Source: Pseudoselenomonas ruminantium
GTDB taxonomy: Bacteria; Bacillota; Negativicutes; Selenomonadales; Selenomonadaceae
Assembly (NCBI RefSeq): GCF_900113715.1
Contig: NZ_FOQK01000003.1
Location: 62,001 to 126,000, forward strand
Direction of reading: 5' to 3'
DNA: 64,000 nt
This document shows positions 1 through 8,867 of this stretch, in pieces (the first letter of the stretch is position 1; each line of letters opens with the position of its first letter). The position numbers and the translations under genes are program-made. The notes beneath the pieces are model-generated. The model was not told where the DNA came from. It saw nothing but the letters and a program-made list of their open reading frames with translations, and made no database searches.

Positions 1-203
1 GTATGTGTCTCCGGATGGCATTCACGATACGAGCGCGTCGTATAACGCTGCAGATTTGCCACACATTTATCCCCATCGATTGGATAGCGGCCATCCGCCA
101 GCTGTGTAAAATCATGTTCGCGCAGATAATCCAACGCTTTCTGCACCATAGCTGGATATCTTACATGGCTGTCATCCAGCGAATCAATGCTGCCAATAAT
201 CAT
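1..203 (-). CDS. YhcH/YjgK/YiaL family protein, N-terminal part
   Basis: The reading frame starts at the ATG at 203 and runs off the window edge, leaving 67 codons. A GAGGGG ribosome site lies about 8 bases upstream. The protein begins MIIGSIDSLDD and continues with a segment like YPAMVQKALDYL and then YPIDGDK, the typical start of the YhcH/YjgK/YiaL (DUF386) family. These are small beta-barrel (cupin-like) proteins linked to sialic acid and other sugar catabolism; their exact reaction is unsettled. The rest of the gene and its operon partners lie outside the window, so its substrate cannot be inferred here. Confidence 0.8.
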   Translation of the reverse strand, partial: MIIGSIDSLDDSHVRYPAMVQKALDYLREHDFTQLADGRYPIDGDKCVANLQRYTTRSYRECHPETH

Positions 204-454
204 GCCATACCCCTCTTCCCATTCTCATAACTAACATCTTTGACAAGCATCCCGCTTGTCTTCAATATCATTTTACCTAAAACAGATGCGTATTGCAAGG
301 ATACAGGGCTATTTTATCAAAAAGCGCTTAATTTTTCTACAAAAGGACATGCGCCCCAAAATTCTCCATCATCTGTTTCCTCTCAAAAGACCATCTGTAA
401 ATTATATCTTGCCAACAGACAGCCCCTGTGATATGATTGTCATATATTGCAAAA

Positions 455-677
455 GGCAATGACTGAAAGAGTATCTGTCCATCTTCTCTCCAGAGAGGCG
501 GTGTTAGGTGTAAACCGCCGGGAGGACACAGAGAAAGCTGCTCACGAGCCTGCATGGCCCCATAAGCCCTGCCGTCAGCCGCGTTAAGGCATTGAGTGGA
601 TTCCTGCCGATTGCAGGATCCGATTAAGGTGGTACCACGGGAATAAGCCCTCGTCCTTTACAGGATGAGGGCTTTTA
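455..677 (+). promoter_or_regulatory. T-box riboswitch leader, possibly leucine-specific
   Basis: The leader has the main T-box parts in order. AGAGTA sits at 468-473. An AG-bulge and terminal-loop region (AGAGAGGCGG and onward) starts near 493. The T-box core AAGGTGGTACCACGG lies at 626-640, and a terminator hairpin (AGCCCTC/GAGGGCT) with a T run lies at 645-677. It precedes the Lrp-type regulator and the aminotransferase and should control both by tRNA charging. By register with known stem I structures the specifier looks like CTG at 538-540 (Leu). The UGGU in the T-box bulge fits a tRNA whose discriminator base is A, which agrees with Leu. The specifier call is tentative because I aligned it by eye. 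Confidence 0.85.
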
Positions 678-705
678 TAGTAGAAACATAAGGGAGGAAT
701 AACCC

Positions 706-1185
706 ATGCGTGAACTCTTAGAGCTGCTCGAACACGATGCACGCCGTCCAGTCGGCGAGCTTGCCTCCATGCTGAACCGCAGCGAGTACGAAGTCGAGCG
801 CGACATCAAGAATCTGGAAAAGGACAAGATCATCCTTTCCTATAATACGCTGATCAACTGGGAAAAATTCGGGGACGATACAGTCACGGCTGTCATCGAA
901 ATCAATCTGACGCCGCAGCGCGAAGTCGGCTTCGATGCCATCGCCGAGCGCATCTACCGCTTTGACGAAGTGCGCACCGTCTATCTGATGAGCGGCAGTT
1001 TCGACCTCATGGTCATCATCGAGGGCAAGTCGCTAAAGGACGTCGCCAACTTTGTCGCCAAACGTCTGGCCACCATCGAGGGCGTCACGGCTACGCGCAG
1101 CCATTTCATGCTCAAGCCATACAAGAAGGATGGCATCATCATCAACGACGAAGAGCGTGACCGCAGATTGGTGGTGTCCCCATGA
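706..1185 (+). CDS. Lrp/AsnC family transcriptional regulator
   Basis: A 159-residue protein with an N-terminal winged helix (about residues 5-55, beginning RELLELLEHDARRPVGELA) and a C-terminal RAM ligand-binding domain (about 65-145). This is the standard Lrp/AsnC arrangement for amino-acid-responsive regulators that assemble as dimers and octamers. The ATG follows AGGGAGGAA by a normal distance. Its stop overlaps the start of the aminotransferase in ATGA, so the two are translationally coupled and both lie downstream of the T-box. It probably senses the substrate or product of that enzyme; which amino acid is not shown by the sequence, although the leader hints at leucine. Confidence 0.92.
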   Translation: MRELLELLEHDARRPVGELASMLNRSEYEVERDIKNLEKDKIILSYNTLINWEKFGDDTVTAVIEINLTPQREVGFDAIAERIYRFDEVRTVYLMSGSFDLMVIIEGKSLKDVANFVAKRLATIEGVTATRSHFMLKPYKKDGIIINDEERDRRLVVSP

Positions 1186-2369
1186 TCGAAACGAAAAACA
1201 ACTGGGCAGACCGCCTCTCCCCCGGCGTCAATGCCATCGCTCCCTCGGGTATCCGCAAATTCTTCGATATCGCTGCCCAGATGGAGGATGTCATCTCCCT
1301 TGGTGTCGGCGAACCGGACTTTGTCACACCATGGTCTATCCGTGAAAGCTGTGTCTACGGATTAGAGCAGGGCTACACATCCTATACGGCCAACCGCGGC
1401 CTGCCCGAGCTGCGGCAGGAAATCTGCCAGCACTTCCACGACTGCTATCAGACCGACTACGATGCCGCCACCGATGTCCTGGTGACGGTCGGCGTCAGCG
1501 AAGCTCTCGATATCGCCATGCGCGCCATCCTCGCACCTGGCGATGAAGTGCTGATTCCCGAGCCTTGCTACGTCTCATATCAAGCCTGCACGATTTTGGC
1601 CGGTGGTGTTCCTGTGGCCGTTCCCGCGAAAATCGAGAACGAATTCCGCATCACGCCGGCTGAACTTGAGGAGCATGTCACGGAGCGCACCAAGGTGCTG
1701 CTGATTGGCTATCCGAACAACCCGACCGGTGCCATCATGACACGCAAGGATCTCCTGGCCATCGCGGACTTTGCCGAAAAACACGACCTTATCGTCATTT
1801 CCGATGAAATCTACGGCGACCTGACCTATGGCGGCGAAGAGCATGTCTGCTTCGCTTCGCTGCCGCGCATGCAGGAGCGCACCATCCTGCTCAATGGCTT
1901 TTCCAAAGCCTATGCCATGACGGGCTGGCGCATCGGCTATGCGCTCGGCAATCCGACCATCATCGCCGCCATGACGAAAATCCATCAGTACACGATGCTC
2001 TGTGCGCCAATCACGGCTCAGATTGCCGCCGTCGAGGCACTGCGCCACGGCGAGAAATACATGAAGAAGATGGTCTCGGAGTACGATCGCCGCCGCCGTC
2101 TGATTTATGATGGCTTCATCAAGATGGGCCTTGAATGCTTCGAACCAAAAGGTGCCTTCTATATCTTCCCCAACATCAGCTCAACCGGCTACACGTCGGA
2201 TGAATTCGCCGAAGAGCTATTGAAAGCTGAACATGTCGCCCTCGTCCCCGGCAGTGCCTTCGGTGCCTGCGGCGAAGGCCATGTCCGCTGCTCGTATGCG
2301 ACCTCCATCGACAAGATTTCCGAGGCACTCAATCGCATCGACAATTTCCTCAAGCATCATAAAAAATAA
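1182..2369 (+). CDS. PLP-dependent aminotransferase, class I/II
   Basis: A 395-residue fold-type I aminotransferase. Recognisable motifs are NNPTG at 179-183, SDEIY near 207-211 and the PLP-lysine segment SKAYAMTGWR with Lys242. Such enzymes move the amino group between an amino acid and a 2-oxo acid in the cytoplasm. Sequence style is close to the aspartate/aromatic/alanine transaminase-like group (PatA/AspC type), which does not fix the substrate. The start overlaps the Lrp gene by 4 bases, and a strong hairpin follows the stop. Shared T-box control suggests that it makes or recycles the amino acid read by the leader, possibly leucine. Confidence 0.9.
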   Translation: MIETKNNWADRLSPGVNAIAPSGIRKFFDIAAQMEDVISLGVGEPDFVTPWSIRESCVYGLEQGYTSYTANRGLPELRQEICQHFHDCYQTDYDAATDVLVTVGVSEALDIAMRAILAPGDEVLIPEPCYVSYQACTILAGGVPVAVPAKIENEFRITPAELEEHVTERTKVLLIGYPNNPTGAIMTRKDLLAIADFAEKHDLIVISDEIYGDLTYGGEEHVCFASLPRMQERTILLNGFSKAYAMTGWRIGYALGNPTIIAAMTKIHQYTMLCAPITAQIAAVEALRHGEKYMKKMVSEYDRRRRLIYDGFIKMGLECFEPKGAFYIFPNISSTGYTSDEFAEELLKAEHVALVPGSAFGACGEGHVRCSYATSIDKISEALNRIDNFLKHHKK

Positions 2370-2371
2370 AA

Positions 2372-2406
2372 ATGAGCCGGAAAGCAGCAACCGCTTTCCG
2401 GCTCAT
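2372..2406. terminator. Bidirectional terminator
   Basis: A 14-bp stem (ATGAGCCGGAAAGC / GCTTTCCGGCTCAT) lies between the convergent aminotransferase and comFB-like genes. The minus-strand side is followed by a T-rich tract, and the plus side by a weaker one. Confidence 0.85.
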
Positions 2407-2413
2407 CGTTTCT

Positions 2414-2689
2414 TCAGGATTTTGTAGTATGGTGAGGATTTTTGCTCACTATCTCAATCGCCTTAGCGATTGCCTGGATAACCGTAACCTCACCTTCCGT
2501 AGTCATCTCACTGACGCGGACAAAAACATCGCCCTTGCGTGTGGATACATAGCGGGGCGGCAGCTGATTGAGCGCCAGCGCCGCAATATCTGAACGGCAT
2601 TGCTCACAGCGGCAGCAATCTGGATACTGTTCCAGTACAATGTCCAATTTGTCCTGGACAACTTCTTCCATACAGTTTTTCAGTTCCAT
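2414..2689 (-). CDS. ComFB-like late competence protein
   Basis: A 91-residue protein matching the ComFB family: an N-terminal helix (ELKNCMEEVVQDKLD), a cysteine cluster (Cys25, Cys26, Cys28, Cys31) suited to zinc binding, then LNQLPPRYV and a short C-terminal helix. ComFB sits in the comF operon of Bacillus. Related proteins in other bacteria have been reported as cyclic dinucleotide receptors, but whether this one binds such a ligand cannot be told from sequence. It is monocistronic here, starts at an ATG behind GGGAGGA and shares the terminator with the aminotransferase. The window also encodes a PelD-type c-di-GMP receptor and ComEC; any link is speculative. Confidence 0.8.
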   Translation of the reverse strand: MELKNCMEEVVQDKLDIVLEQYPDCCRCEQCRSDIAALALNQLPPRYVSTRKGDVFVRVSEMTTEGEVTVIQAIAKAIEIVSKNPHHTTKS

Positions 2690-2763
2690 GATTATTCCTC
2701 CCTGTCGGGATTCATTATAACACGTTTTTAGTCAGAAGCAAATCCAGCATAATCTTCCTGAAT

Positions 2764-2792
2764 TTGACAAAAATGCCGACCCATGCTATACT
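2764..2792 (+). promoter_or_regulatory. Sigma-A promoter of tRNA-Arg
   Basis: TTGACA at 2764-2769, 17-base spacer, TATACT at 2787-2792, about 28 bases before the tRNA. Confidence 0.85.
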
Positions 2793-2820
2793 ATCAATTG
2801 TTGTCTAGGACAATAATCAT

Positions 2821-2895
2821 GCGCTCGTAGTCCAGTGGATAGGACGTTAGCCTCCGGAGCTGAAAGCGTGGGTTCGACTCCCGCCGAGCGCACCA
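2821..2895 (+). tRNA. tRNA-Arg (anticodon CCG)
   Basis: The 75 bases fold as a full cloverleaf. The acceptor stem is GCGCTCG/CGAGCGC. The anticodon stem is TTAGC/GCTGA around the loop CTCCGGA (anticodon CCG). The T arm is GTGGG-TTCGACT-CCCGC. The 3' CCA is encoded at 2893-2895 after discriminator A2892. A sigma-A promoter precedes it and a Rho-independent terminator follows. Confidence 0.97.
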
Positions 2896-2908
2896 CTTTG
2901 ATTCAGAT

Positions 2909-2953
2909 AGCTTTCCGCAGTCTTCTTTATGAAGTTGCGGAAAGCTTTTTTTG
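2909..2953 (+). terminator. Rho-independent terminator of tRNA-Arg
   Basis: Stem AGCTTTCCGCA (2909-2919) with TGCGGAAAGCT (2936-2946), followed by a run of seven T. Confidence 0.9.
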
Positions 2954-2962
2954 TATCCTTTC

Positions 2963-3019
2963 TTCTGGCAAATAATATTCCCCCGTGGATAATCCACGGG
3001 GGAATATTATTTGCCAGAA
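2963..3019. repeat. 57-bp perfect palindrome
   Basis: Two 28-base arms (2963-2990 and 2992-3019) are exact reverse complements around a single A at 2991. The outer part reads TTCTGGCAAATAATATT and the inner part CCCCCGTGGAT. It lies between the tRNA terminator and the convergent small secreted-protein gene (stop at 3031), so it may terminate that gene. It has no long T run and is far longer than a normal terminator. It could be a remnant of a small palindromic mobile element. Confidence 0.9.
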
Positions 3020-3030
3020 ACTTACTGTAT

Positions 3031-3378
3031 TCACCAGAAGCCATTCTCATCTTCCTGTTTCTCGACCCATTTGTGCGCTACGTCTTTATTCACCCACCAC
3101 TCATCGAAATAGATTTCGACATCTCTTTCGTTACTCTCATCGGAACATCTATGGGAGCCCAGCACGAAATTCCCCTCAAGGACATCACCTGGTTCGAGCC
3201 GGTTCGGTTTGGCGTAATATTTGCGTACCCAGCCACAGCTGTAGCCATGAAAAGCGGATACCACTACGCTTTTATTCACGGGATTGTAATAAACCACGGT
3301 CCCCTTTTCTGCAAATGCACTGCTCGATAGCATCAAGGTCAGCAAAAACAACAAGGGGAATACTTTTTTCAACGACAT
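3031..3378 (-). CDS. Small secreted protein of unknown function
   Basis: A 115-residue protein with a clear Sec signal peptide (SLKKVFPLLFLLTLMLSSSAFA, cut after AFA). The mature part is about 90 residues, rich in aromatic residues, with two cysteines (in GYSCGW and SHRCSD) that could form a disulfide. I do not recognise the family. The ATG at 3378 follows AAGGAG by 8 bases; a GTG nine bases further upstream would overlap the ribosome site and is less likely. It probably acts in the periplasm. It has no operon partner, and the 57-bp palindrome sits just behind its stop. Confidence 0.7.
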   Translation of the reverse strand: MSLKKVFPLLFLLTLMLSSSAFAEKGTVVYYNPVNKSVVVSAFHGYSCGWVRKYYAKPNRLEPGDVLEGNFVLGSHRCSDESNERDVEIYFDEWWVNKDVAHKWVEKQEDENGFW

Positions 3379-3500
3379 AGTCCTCACTCCTTACCAATGA
3401 TTCATCCTTATACCAACCGGCTTGTCCTTGCCGAAATGTATTCTGTTCTTTATATCCCTGAAAATGGCAAAGTGTTGTCGTCTTCCCCTCATTTTTTCAC

Positions 3501-5086
3501 TCACACGGCACCATGCTCCAAAAGATCTTCAAAGCGCTCGCGCACCTGCGGTACCGACAAACCAATGATGACCTGGATCGCACAGCCATTATGCACGAGA
3601 CCATGGGCACCATGGGCCTTGAATACCTCCGGCGCGGCCAGCAGACTGTCATCCTTGACCGTCACACGCAGCCGTGTCGCACAGTTCGTCACGTCGACGA
3701 TGTTTTCCCGGCCGCCGAGATCTGCGAGGAATGCCGCCGCTTCCTCCGCCAGGATATCCCCTTTCGCCTTGGCCTTGTAGTCGGCTTTGGTGTAGAGCTT
3801 GACCTCTTCATCGCCGCGGCCCGGCGTCTTGAGGTCAAGCTTCAGGATAAGCGTCCGGAACACTGCAAACCAGATTCCCGTGAAGATGAGTCCGACAACA
3901 ATCTGCGTCAAATAAGTCGGCCAGTGATTCTGGAACAGCGGGATCCAGTCCTGGAACAGGGCGCAGTCTAAAAGGCGCCGCCGAAGTTTCCCGTTACGCC
4001 CAGCGCATACAGTGTGGCCGAGAGCGTACCTGCCAGCAACGCGTGAACGGCAAACAATACAGGCGCTACAAACAGGAATGTGAACTCCAGCGGTTCCGTG
4101 ATGCCGCAGCAGACAGCGACCGCTGCCGCCGGGAATACCAGCGCACCGATTTTCTTGCGGTTCTCTGGCTTGGCCGTGAAGTAAAGTGCCAGCGCGATAC
4201 CCGGGCAGCCAAAAATCTTGCTCATGCCATGCAGGGCAAAGCCGCCTTGCGGAAAAAGCTCAATCAACGGCTTTGTCGAAGCCGCAAACTCCTGCAGGTG
4301 CTGGAGCCAATAGACCTGGATGCCATTATCGACCACAGCCGGCCCGAAGATAAACGGCAGGTAAATGAAGTGATGCAGTCCTGTCGGAATCAAAATGCGC
4401 TCAAGGAACGTATAGACCCATACGCCGCCTACGCCTGCGCTGACCAAAAAGCCCTGCAGCGAAGCAATCGCCAGCTGGAACTGCGGCCAGACCACGCAGA
4501 ACAGCAGCGCAATCGGGAACATCAGCCAGAAGCCAGCCACCACGACGAGGGACGAGCCGCGGAAAATGCCCAGGCTTTCCGGCATATTGACATCAAACAA
4601 TTTCCCATGCAGCCAAACTGAAATGGCTGCAATGAGAATCGCACCGACAATACCGGTATCGAGGGTCTTGATGGTCGCCACCATCGTAAGCCCCGAGCCA
4701 GCTACGGCCTCACGCGTGAAGTCAACGCCAAAACTCGGCCCGTAGATGGACAGAATGGCACTGACGAAATAATTGAAGATGATGTAAATCAGAAAAGATT
4801 CCATACAGGCCCGAGCATTATTCTTTTTCGCCAGGCCAATCGGAAGGCCGATCGCAAACAAGAGCGGCATCTGGCGAAAAACCGTCCAGGCGCCTTCCTG
4901 GATGATATACCAGAAATTGTACCAAAGCGTGCCCTTCTCGGCGATAGGGCCGAGAAGCATCGCATTGGTGCACAGAATGGAGATTGCTACAAATATACCA
5001 AATACACCGAACATCAAAACTGGCGTGAACATCGCACCACCGAAGCGCTGGACGTTCTGCATGACAATATCTTTTGAAATCTGCAT
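3501..5086 (-). pseudogene. PTS alpha-glucoside EIICB permease, split by a frameshift
   Basis: The first frame (5086-3968, 372 aa, ATG behind AGGAGAG) is the EIIC membrane part of a GlvC/MalX-type permease and stops right after GNFGGAF at a TAG. Reading on in the -1 frame gives L-D-C-A-L-F-Q-D-W-I-P and joins without a gap to the rest: the end of EIIC, a linker and an EIIB domain with the phosphorylated cysteine in TNCATRLR. The joined product would be about 528 residues, the normal family length. The slip is at a run of four T (minus strand CTTTTAG), so one lost T, in the genome or in the read, explains it. It is followed closely by the 6-phospho-alpha-glucosidase gene upstream in the same operon. 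If the frameshift is real, maltose-type PTS uptake is lost. Confidence 0.85.
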
Positions 5087-5117
5087 GACAAACTCTCCTA
5101 TTCCCCGTCACAGGCTT

Positions 5118-6503
<1,386 letters not shown>

Positions 6504-6579
6504 TCATGGCTTTATCATAATCAAAAGGAGTTACGGTTTCAATAGTTTCGGCGGGGTTCGGGAGACGTCACCCCAGCCT

Positions 6580-6591
6580 GTGACTTGTCAC
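6580..6591. promoter_or_regulatory. Candidate operator upstream of the PTS/GH4 operon
   Basis: The inverted repeat GTGAC-TT-GTCAC lies in the 170-base gap between the GH4 gene and the RpiR gene. Its place fits an RpiR binding site, but I saw only one copy. Confidence 0.35.
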
Positions 6592-6619
6592 GATCTGGCG
6601 TGATATATCACATTTTACC

Positions 6620-7396
6620 TTAGGTATCTTCGCTGTCACCATCCTGCTCTGCCAAAAACTGCGTATAGCTGACAAACCAGATTTCCACCATCAGGAAAAA
6701 GGCCAGCGTCGACTCATAAGGACGTTTCGATGCCACGGGAAGCGCCCTAGGCGTCACATAAAGATTTTCGGTACTGAGCCGTGCCAATGAATTGCTTTGC
6801 AGCCGCGTCATCGAGATCAGTGGCACGCCTTTAGCATGCAGCGTCTTGGCAAAATCCACCACACGGTCACTCTCGCCGCTCAGTGAAATGATGACAAAGA
6901 GATCCTCAGGCGTCGCATTCTCCATCGTGATGCGAAACTCATCCGGGCCGTAAATGGTATACAGATATTGATTCATCTGCAGGAACAGCCGCGTAAGTTC
7001 ATTGGCGATATTGCGCTGCACGAGCCCCGAAGCAAAGACAAACACGCGGCGGGCACGATGCATCAGCCGGTTGACACGCTCGAAATCCTGCTTGGCAATT
7101 TCCTCGCCGATGGCCTGGCACAAAGCAGTCGTCGCCTCGGCGATCGTCTGGGTAGGCTTGTCATGCGGCTTGGCATACTCCATCTTAAGCACAGCCTTCA
7201 AATCGCTGAAGCCATCAAAACCCAGCTTCTTTGCAAACCGCATCACCGTTGTGCGCGACACATGGCAGGCATCTGCCAAATCATAGATGGATATATAACA
7301 GCATTCTTCCAAATGCGCATAGATATAACGCCAAACAATCAAATCCGTATCGTTCAACCGACTCAGATTATGCTTCACCAGCTCTTCGATCTTCAT
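6620..7396 (-). CDS. MurR/RpiR family transcriptional regulator
   Basis: A 258-residue regulator with an N-terminal RpiR helix-turn-helix (about residues 1-75, including CHVSRTTVMRFAKKLGFDG) and a C-terminal SIS sugar-phosphate-binding domain (about 110-240, with FVFASG and ISLSGES). Such proteins sense phosphosugars and control nearby sugar genes. Its place just upstream of the 6-phospho-alpha-glucosidase and PTS genes suggests that it responds to an alpha-glucoside 6-phosphate. The ATG at 7396 (MKIEELV) follows GAAGGGATG; the open frame extends 17 codons further upstream without a ribosome site. Confidence 0.9.
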   Translation of the reverse strand: MKIEELVKHNLSRLNDTDLIVWRYIYAHLEECCYISIYDLADACHVSRTTVMRFAKKLGFDGFSDLKAVLKMEYAKPHDKPTQTIAEATTALCQAIGEEIAKQDFERVNRLMHRARRVFVFASGLVQRNIANELTRLFLQMNQYLYTIYGPDEFRITMENATPEDLFVIISLSGESDRVVDFAKTLHAKGVPLISMTRLQSNSLARLSTENLYVTPRALPVASKRPYESTLAFFLMVEIWFVSYTQFLAEQDGDSEDT

Positions 7397-7632
7397 GCCA
7401 TCATCCCTTCTGCCAGCAATACAACCACTGCTTACAGTATAGCACATCCAGGCCAGAAACTTGACCGGTCAATTGACCAGTCAATTTGACTTGTCAATTT
7501 CTGCCCCACGAAAAATTTGCAATCCATTTCCGTCATAAAAAATCTCTAAAAAATCCTTATCGCCCTATGGTTATACCCTAATTTTATCAGTTATATCTGA
7601 TAAAATTATACTTTTCCGAATAGGCTGTTTGC

Positions 7633-7929
7633 TTATTTCCGACGCTTTTCGCGCTCTTTTTGCTGCTGACATTTATTATAGAACGTAGAAACCGGCATGT
7701 TTATTTTCCTGGCTGCCTGGTTCAGTGAAAGCTCTCCGCGCCGCCAGGCTTGATACAAACGGGCAAATCCCTGTGGCAACGGCTTCTGCGGCCGCACAAA
7801 ATCCTTGCCCGATATTTTATCCATATAAATGTTTTGCGGCTCGATTCCCATCTTCCGCATAGCGGCCAGCGGCCGCCCCAGATTCTGCTCCCGCGTGCTC
7901 ACACGCACATATCCCAAGATTTGCTGCAT
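7633..7929 (-). pseudogene. Serine recombinase with its central part deleted
   Basis: The 98 codons begin like a small serine resolvase/invertase, with the catalytic serine at position 11 in YVRVSTREQ, and continue to about residue 48 (ISGKDFVRPQ). The frame then jumps straight to the C-terminal resolvase helix-turn-helix (LPQGFARLYQAWRRGELS and PVSTFYNKC). Normal members have about 185 residues, so the rest of the catalytic core and the long dimer helix are missing while the frame stays open. It cannot be an active recombinase. It may be a deletion remnant or a small DNA-binding protein kept for regulation. The ATG at 7929 follows GGGAGGA. Confidence 0.75.
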
Positions 7930-7954
7930 AATAATCCTCCCCAATAAAATAATA

Positions 7955-7985
7955 GGGCTATGCACGCATTCAGCATGCATAGCCC
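7955..7985. terminator. Bidirectional terminator
   Basis: A 10-bp stem GGGCTATGCA / TGCATAGCCC with an 11-base loop, flanked by A-rich sequence on the left and T-rich on the right. It ends the gene at 8017-8787 and lies upstream of the recombinase remnant. Confidence 0.75.
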
Positions 7986-8016
7986 CATTTATTTTACTGA
8001 GTATCTGTATTATCCC

Positions 8017-8787
8017 TCAATGGATTTCATCGGCATCGTTCCATTTGGCATTCTGCTTCTGCAGGGCCGCAAACGATTGACGGATTACCGGGCAGCCATA
8101 ACACTCCTGCCCATCAAAAGTATCTGCTTTGGCAAAGTGTTCCATCAGATGTTTGCGGCAGGCCTCATCGACGATAGCTGGCTGAAGTTCTGCCAGCGTC
8201 TTTTTACGTTCGCCCAAAAACTGCCGCATCCACGAATTCCACTGCGCATATTGGCGATAGAGCTGACGATGCAGAAAATCAAAACCATTGCCCGCAAAAT
8301 TTTCCTTGGCATTGCAGAGTACATTACAGTTGGCACATTCATAGGTCGTTACCGTCGTGGTCTTTACATGGGAGACGCACGACTTCGGCAGTGACCAGGC
8401 AAAGTAGCCTGTCACCTTCGCCATGCGCATAATATCGGCATGCTCCTTTGCCAGGCGCTCAATATTCTGCGGGATATAGTGGCGGACCGTAGCCTCCAGG
8501 TTCGCCTTGGTCGCCCGCACAGGAAACGGAATCAGCTTGCCGCACTCTTCTTCGGAATCTGCCATATTCGCCTTATGTACCATCCCTAAAATCAACAGCG
8601 TCCGCTGCTGTTTCATCAACGACAAAAATTCATTGCTATTGCTGATGCCCCGCGGATCGCCATCTTCTTCCATAGCTTTATGCAGCTCAATTGCCACCAG
8701 CAGCATGCGCTTGTGCAGTTCCAGCATTTCGCCAAACATGTCCTGCATTTCTTCGCGGAGTTTTTGCTTATCACTATCTGCCGCCAT
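8017..8787 (-). CDS. Hypothetical protein with CxxC-type cysteines
   Basis: A 256-residue soluble protein that I do not recognise. The first half is helical and charged (EEMQDMFGEMLELHKRM). The second half carries a possible metal-binding set: Cys in KSCVSH, ECANC with a nearby third cysteine (NVLC), and CYGC near the C-terminus. No signal peptide or membrane segment is visible. The ATG follows GAAGGAG. It lies 80 bases behind the ZnuB-like permease gene and could be co-transcribed with it, so a role in metal handling is possible but only inferred from position. Confidence 0.7.
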   Translation of the reverse strand: MAADSDKQKLREEMQDMFGEMLELHKRMLLVAIELHKAMEEDGDPRGISNSNEFLSLMKQQRTLLILGMVHKANMADSEEECGKLIPFPVRATKANLEATVRHYIPQNIERLAKEHADIMRMAKVTGYFAWSLPKSCVSHVKTTTVTTYECANCNVLCNAKENFAGNGFDFLHRQLYRQYAQWNSWMRQFLGERKKTLAELQPAIVDEACRKHLMEHFAKADTFDGQECYGCPVIRQSFAALQKQNAKWNDADEIH

Positions 8788-8867
8788 CCTGTGTCACTCC
8801 TTCAGCCCCTCACCTTACATCTAATCCCTTTTATTTTTTCGCGGTCTATTGGCAAACTCCTTTATTC

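Noticed and set aside
2811-2997. 67-codon minus-strand frame over the tRNA
   Set aside because: It covers the tRNA-Arg gene and the palindrome and cannot be a gene.
2963-3019. CRISPR repeat
   Set aside because: There is a single palindrome without regular spacers or further copies nearby, and no cas genes are present.
3960-3980. Programmed -1 frameshift in the PTS permease
   Set aside because: No proper slippery heptamer and no following pseudoknot could be seen. A lost T in a T run is the simpler explanation.
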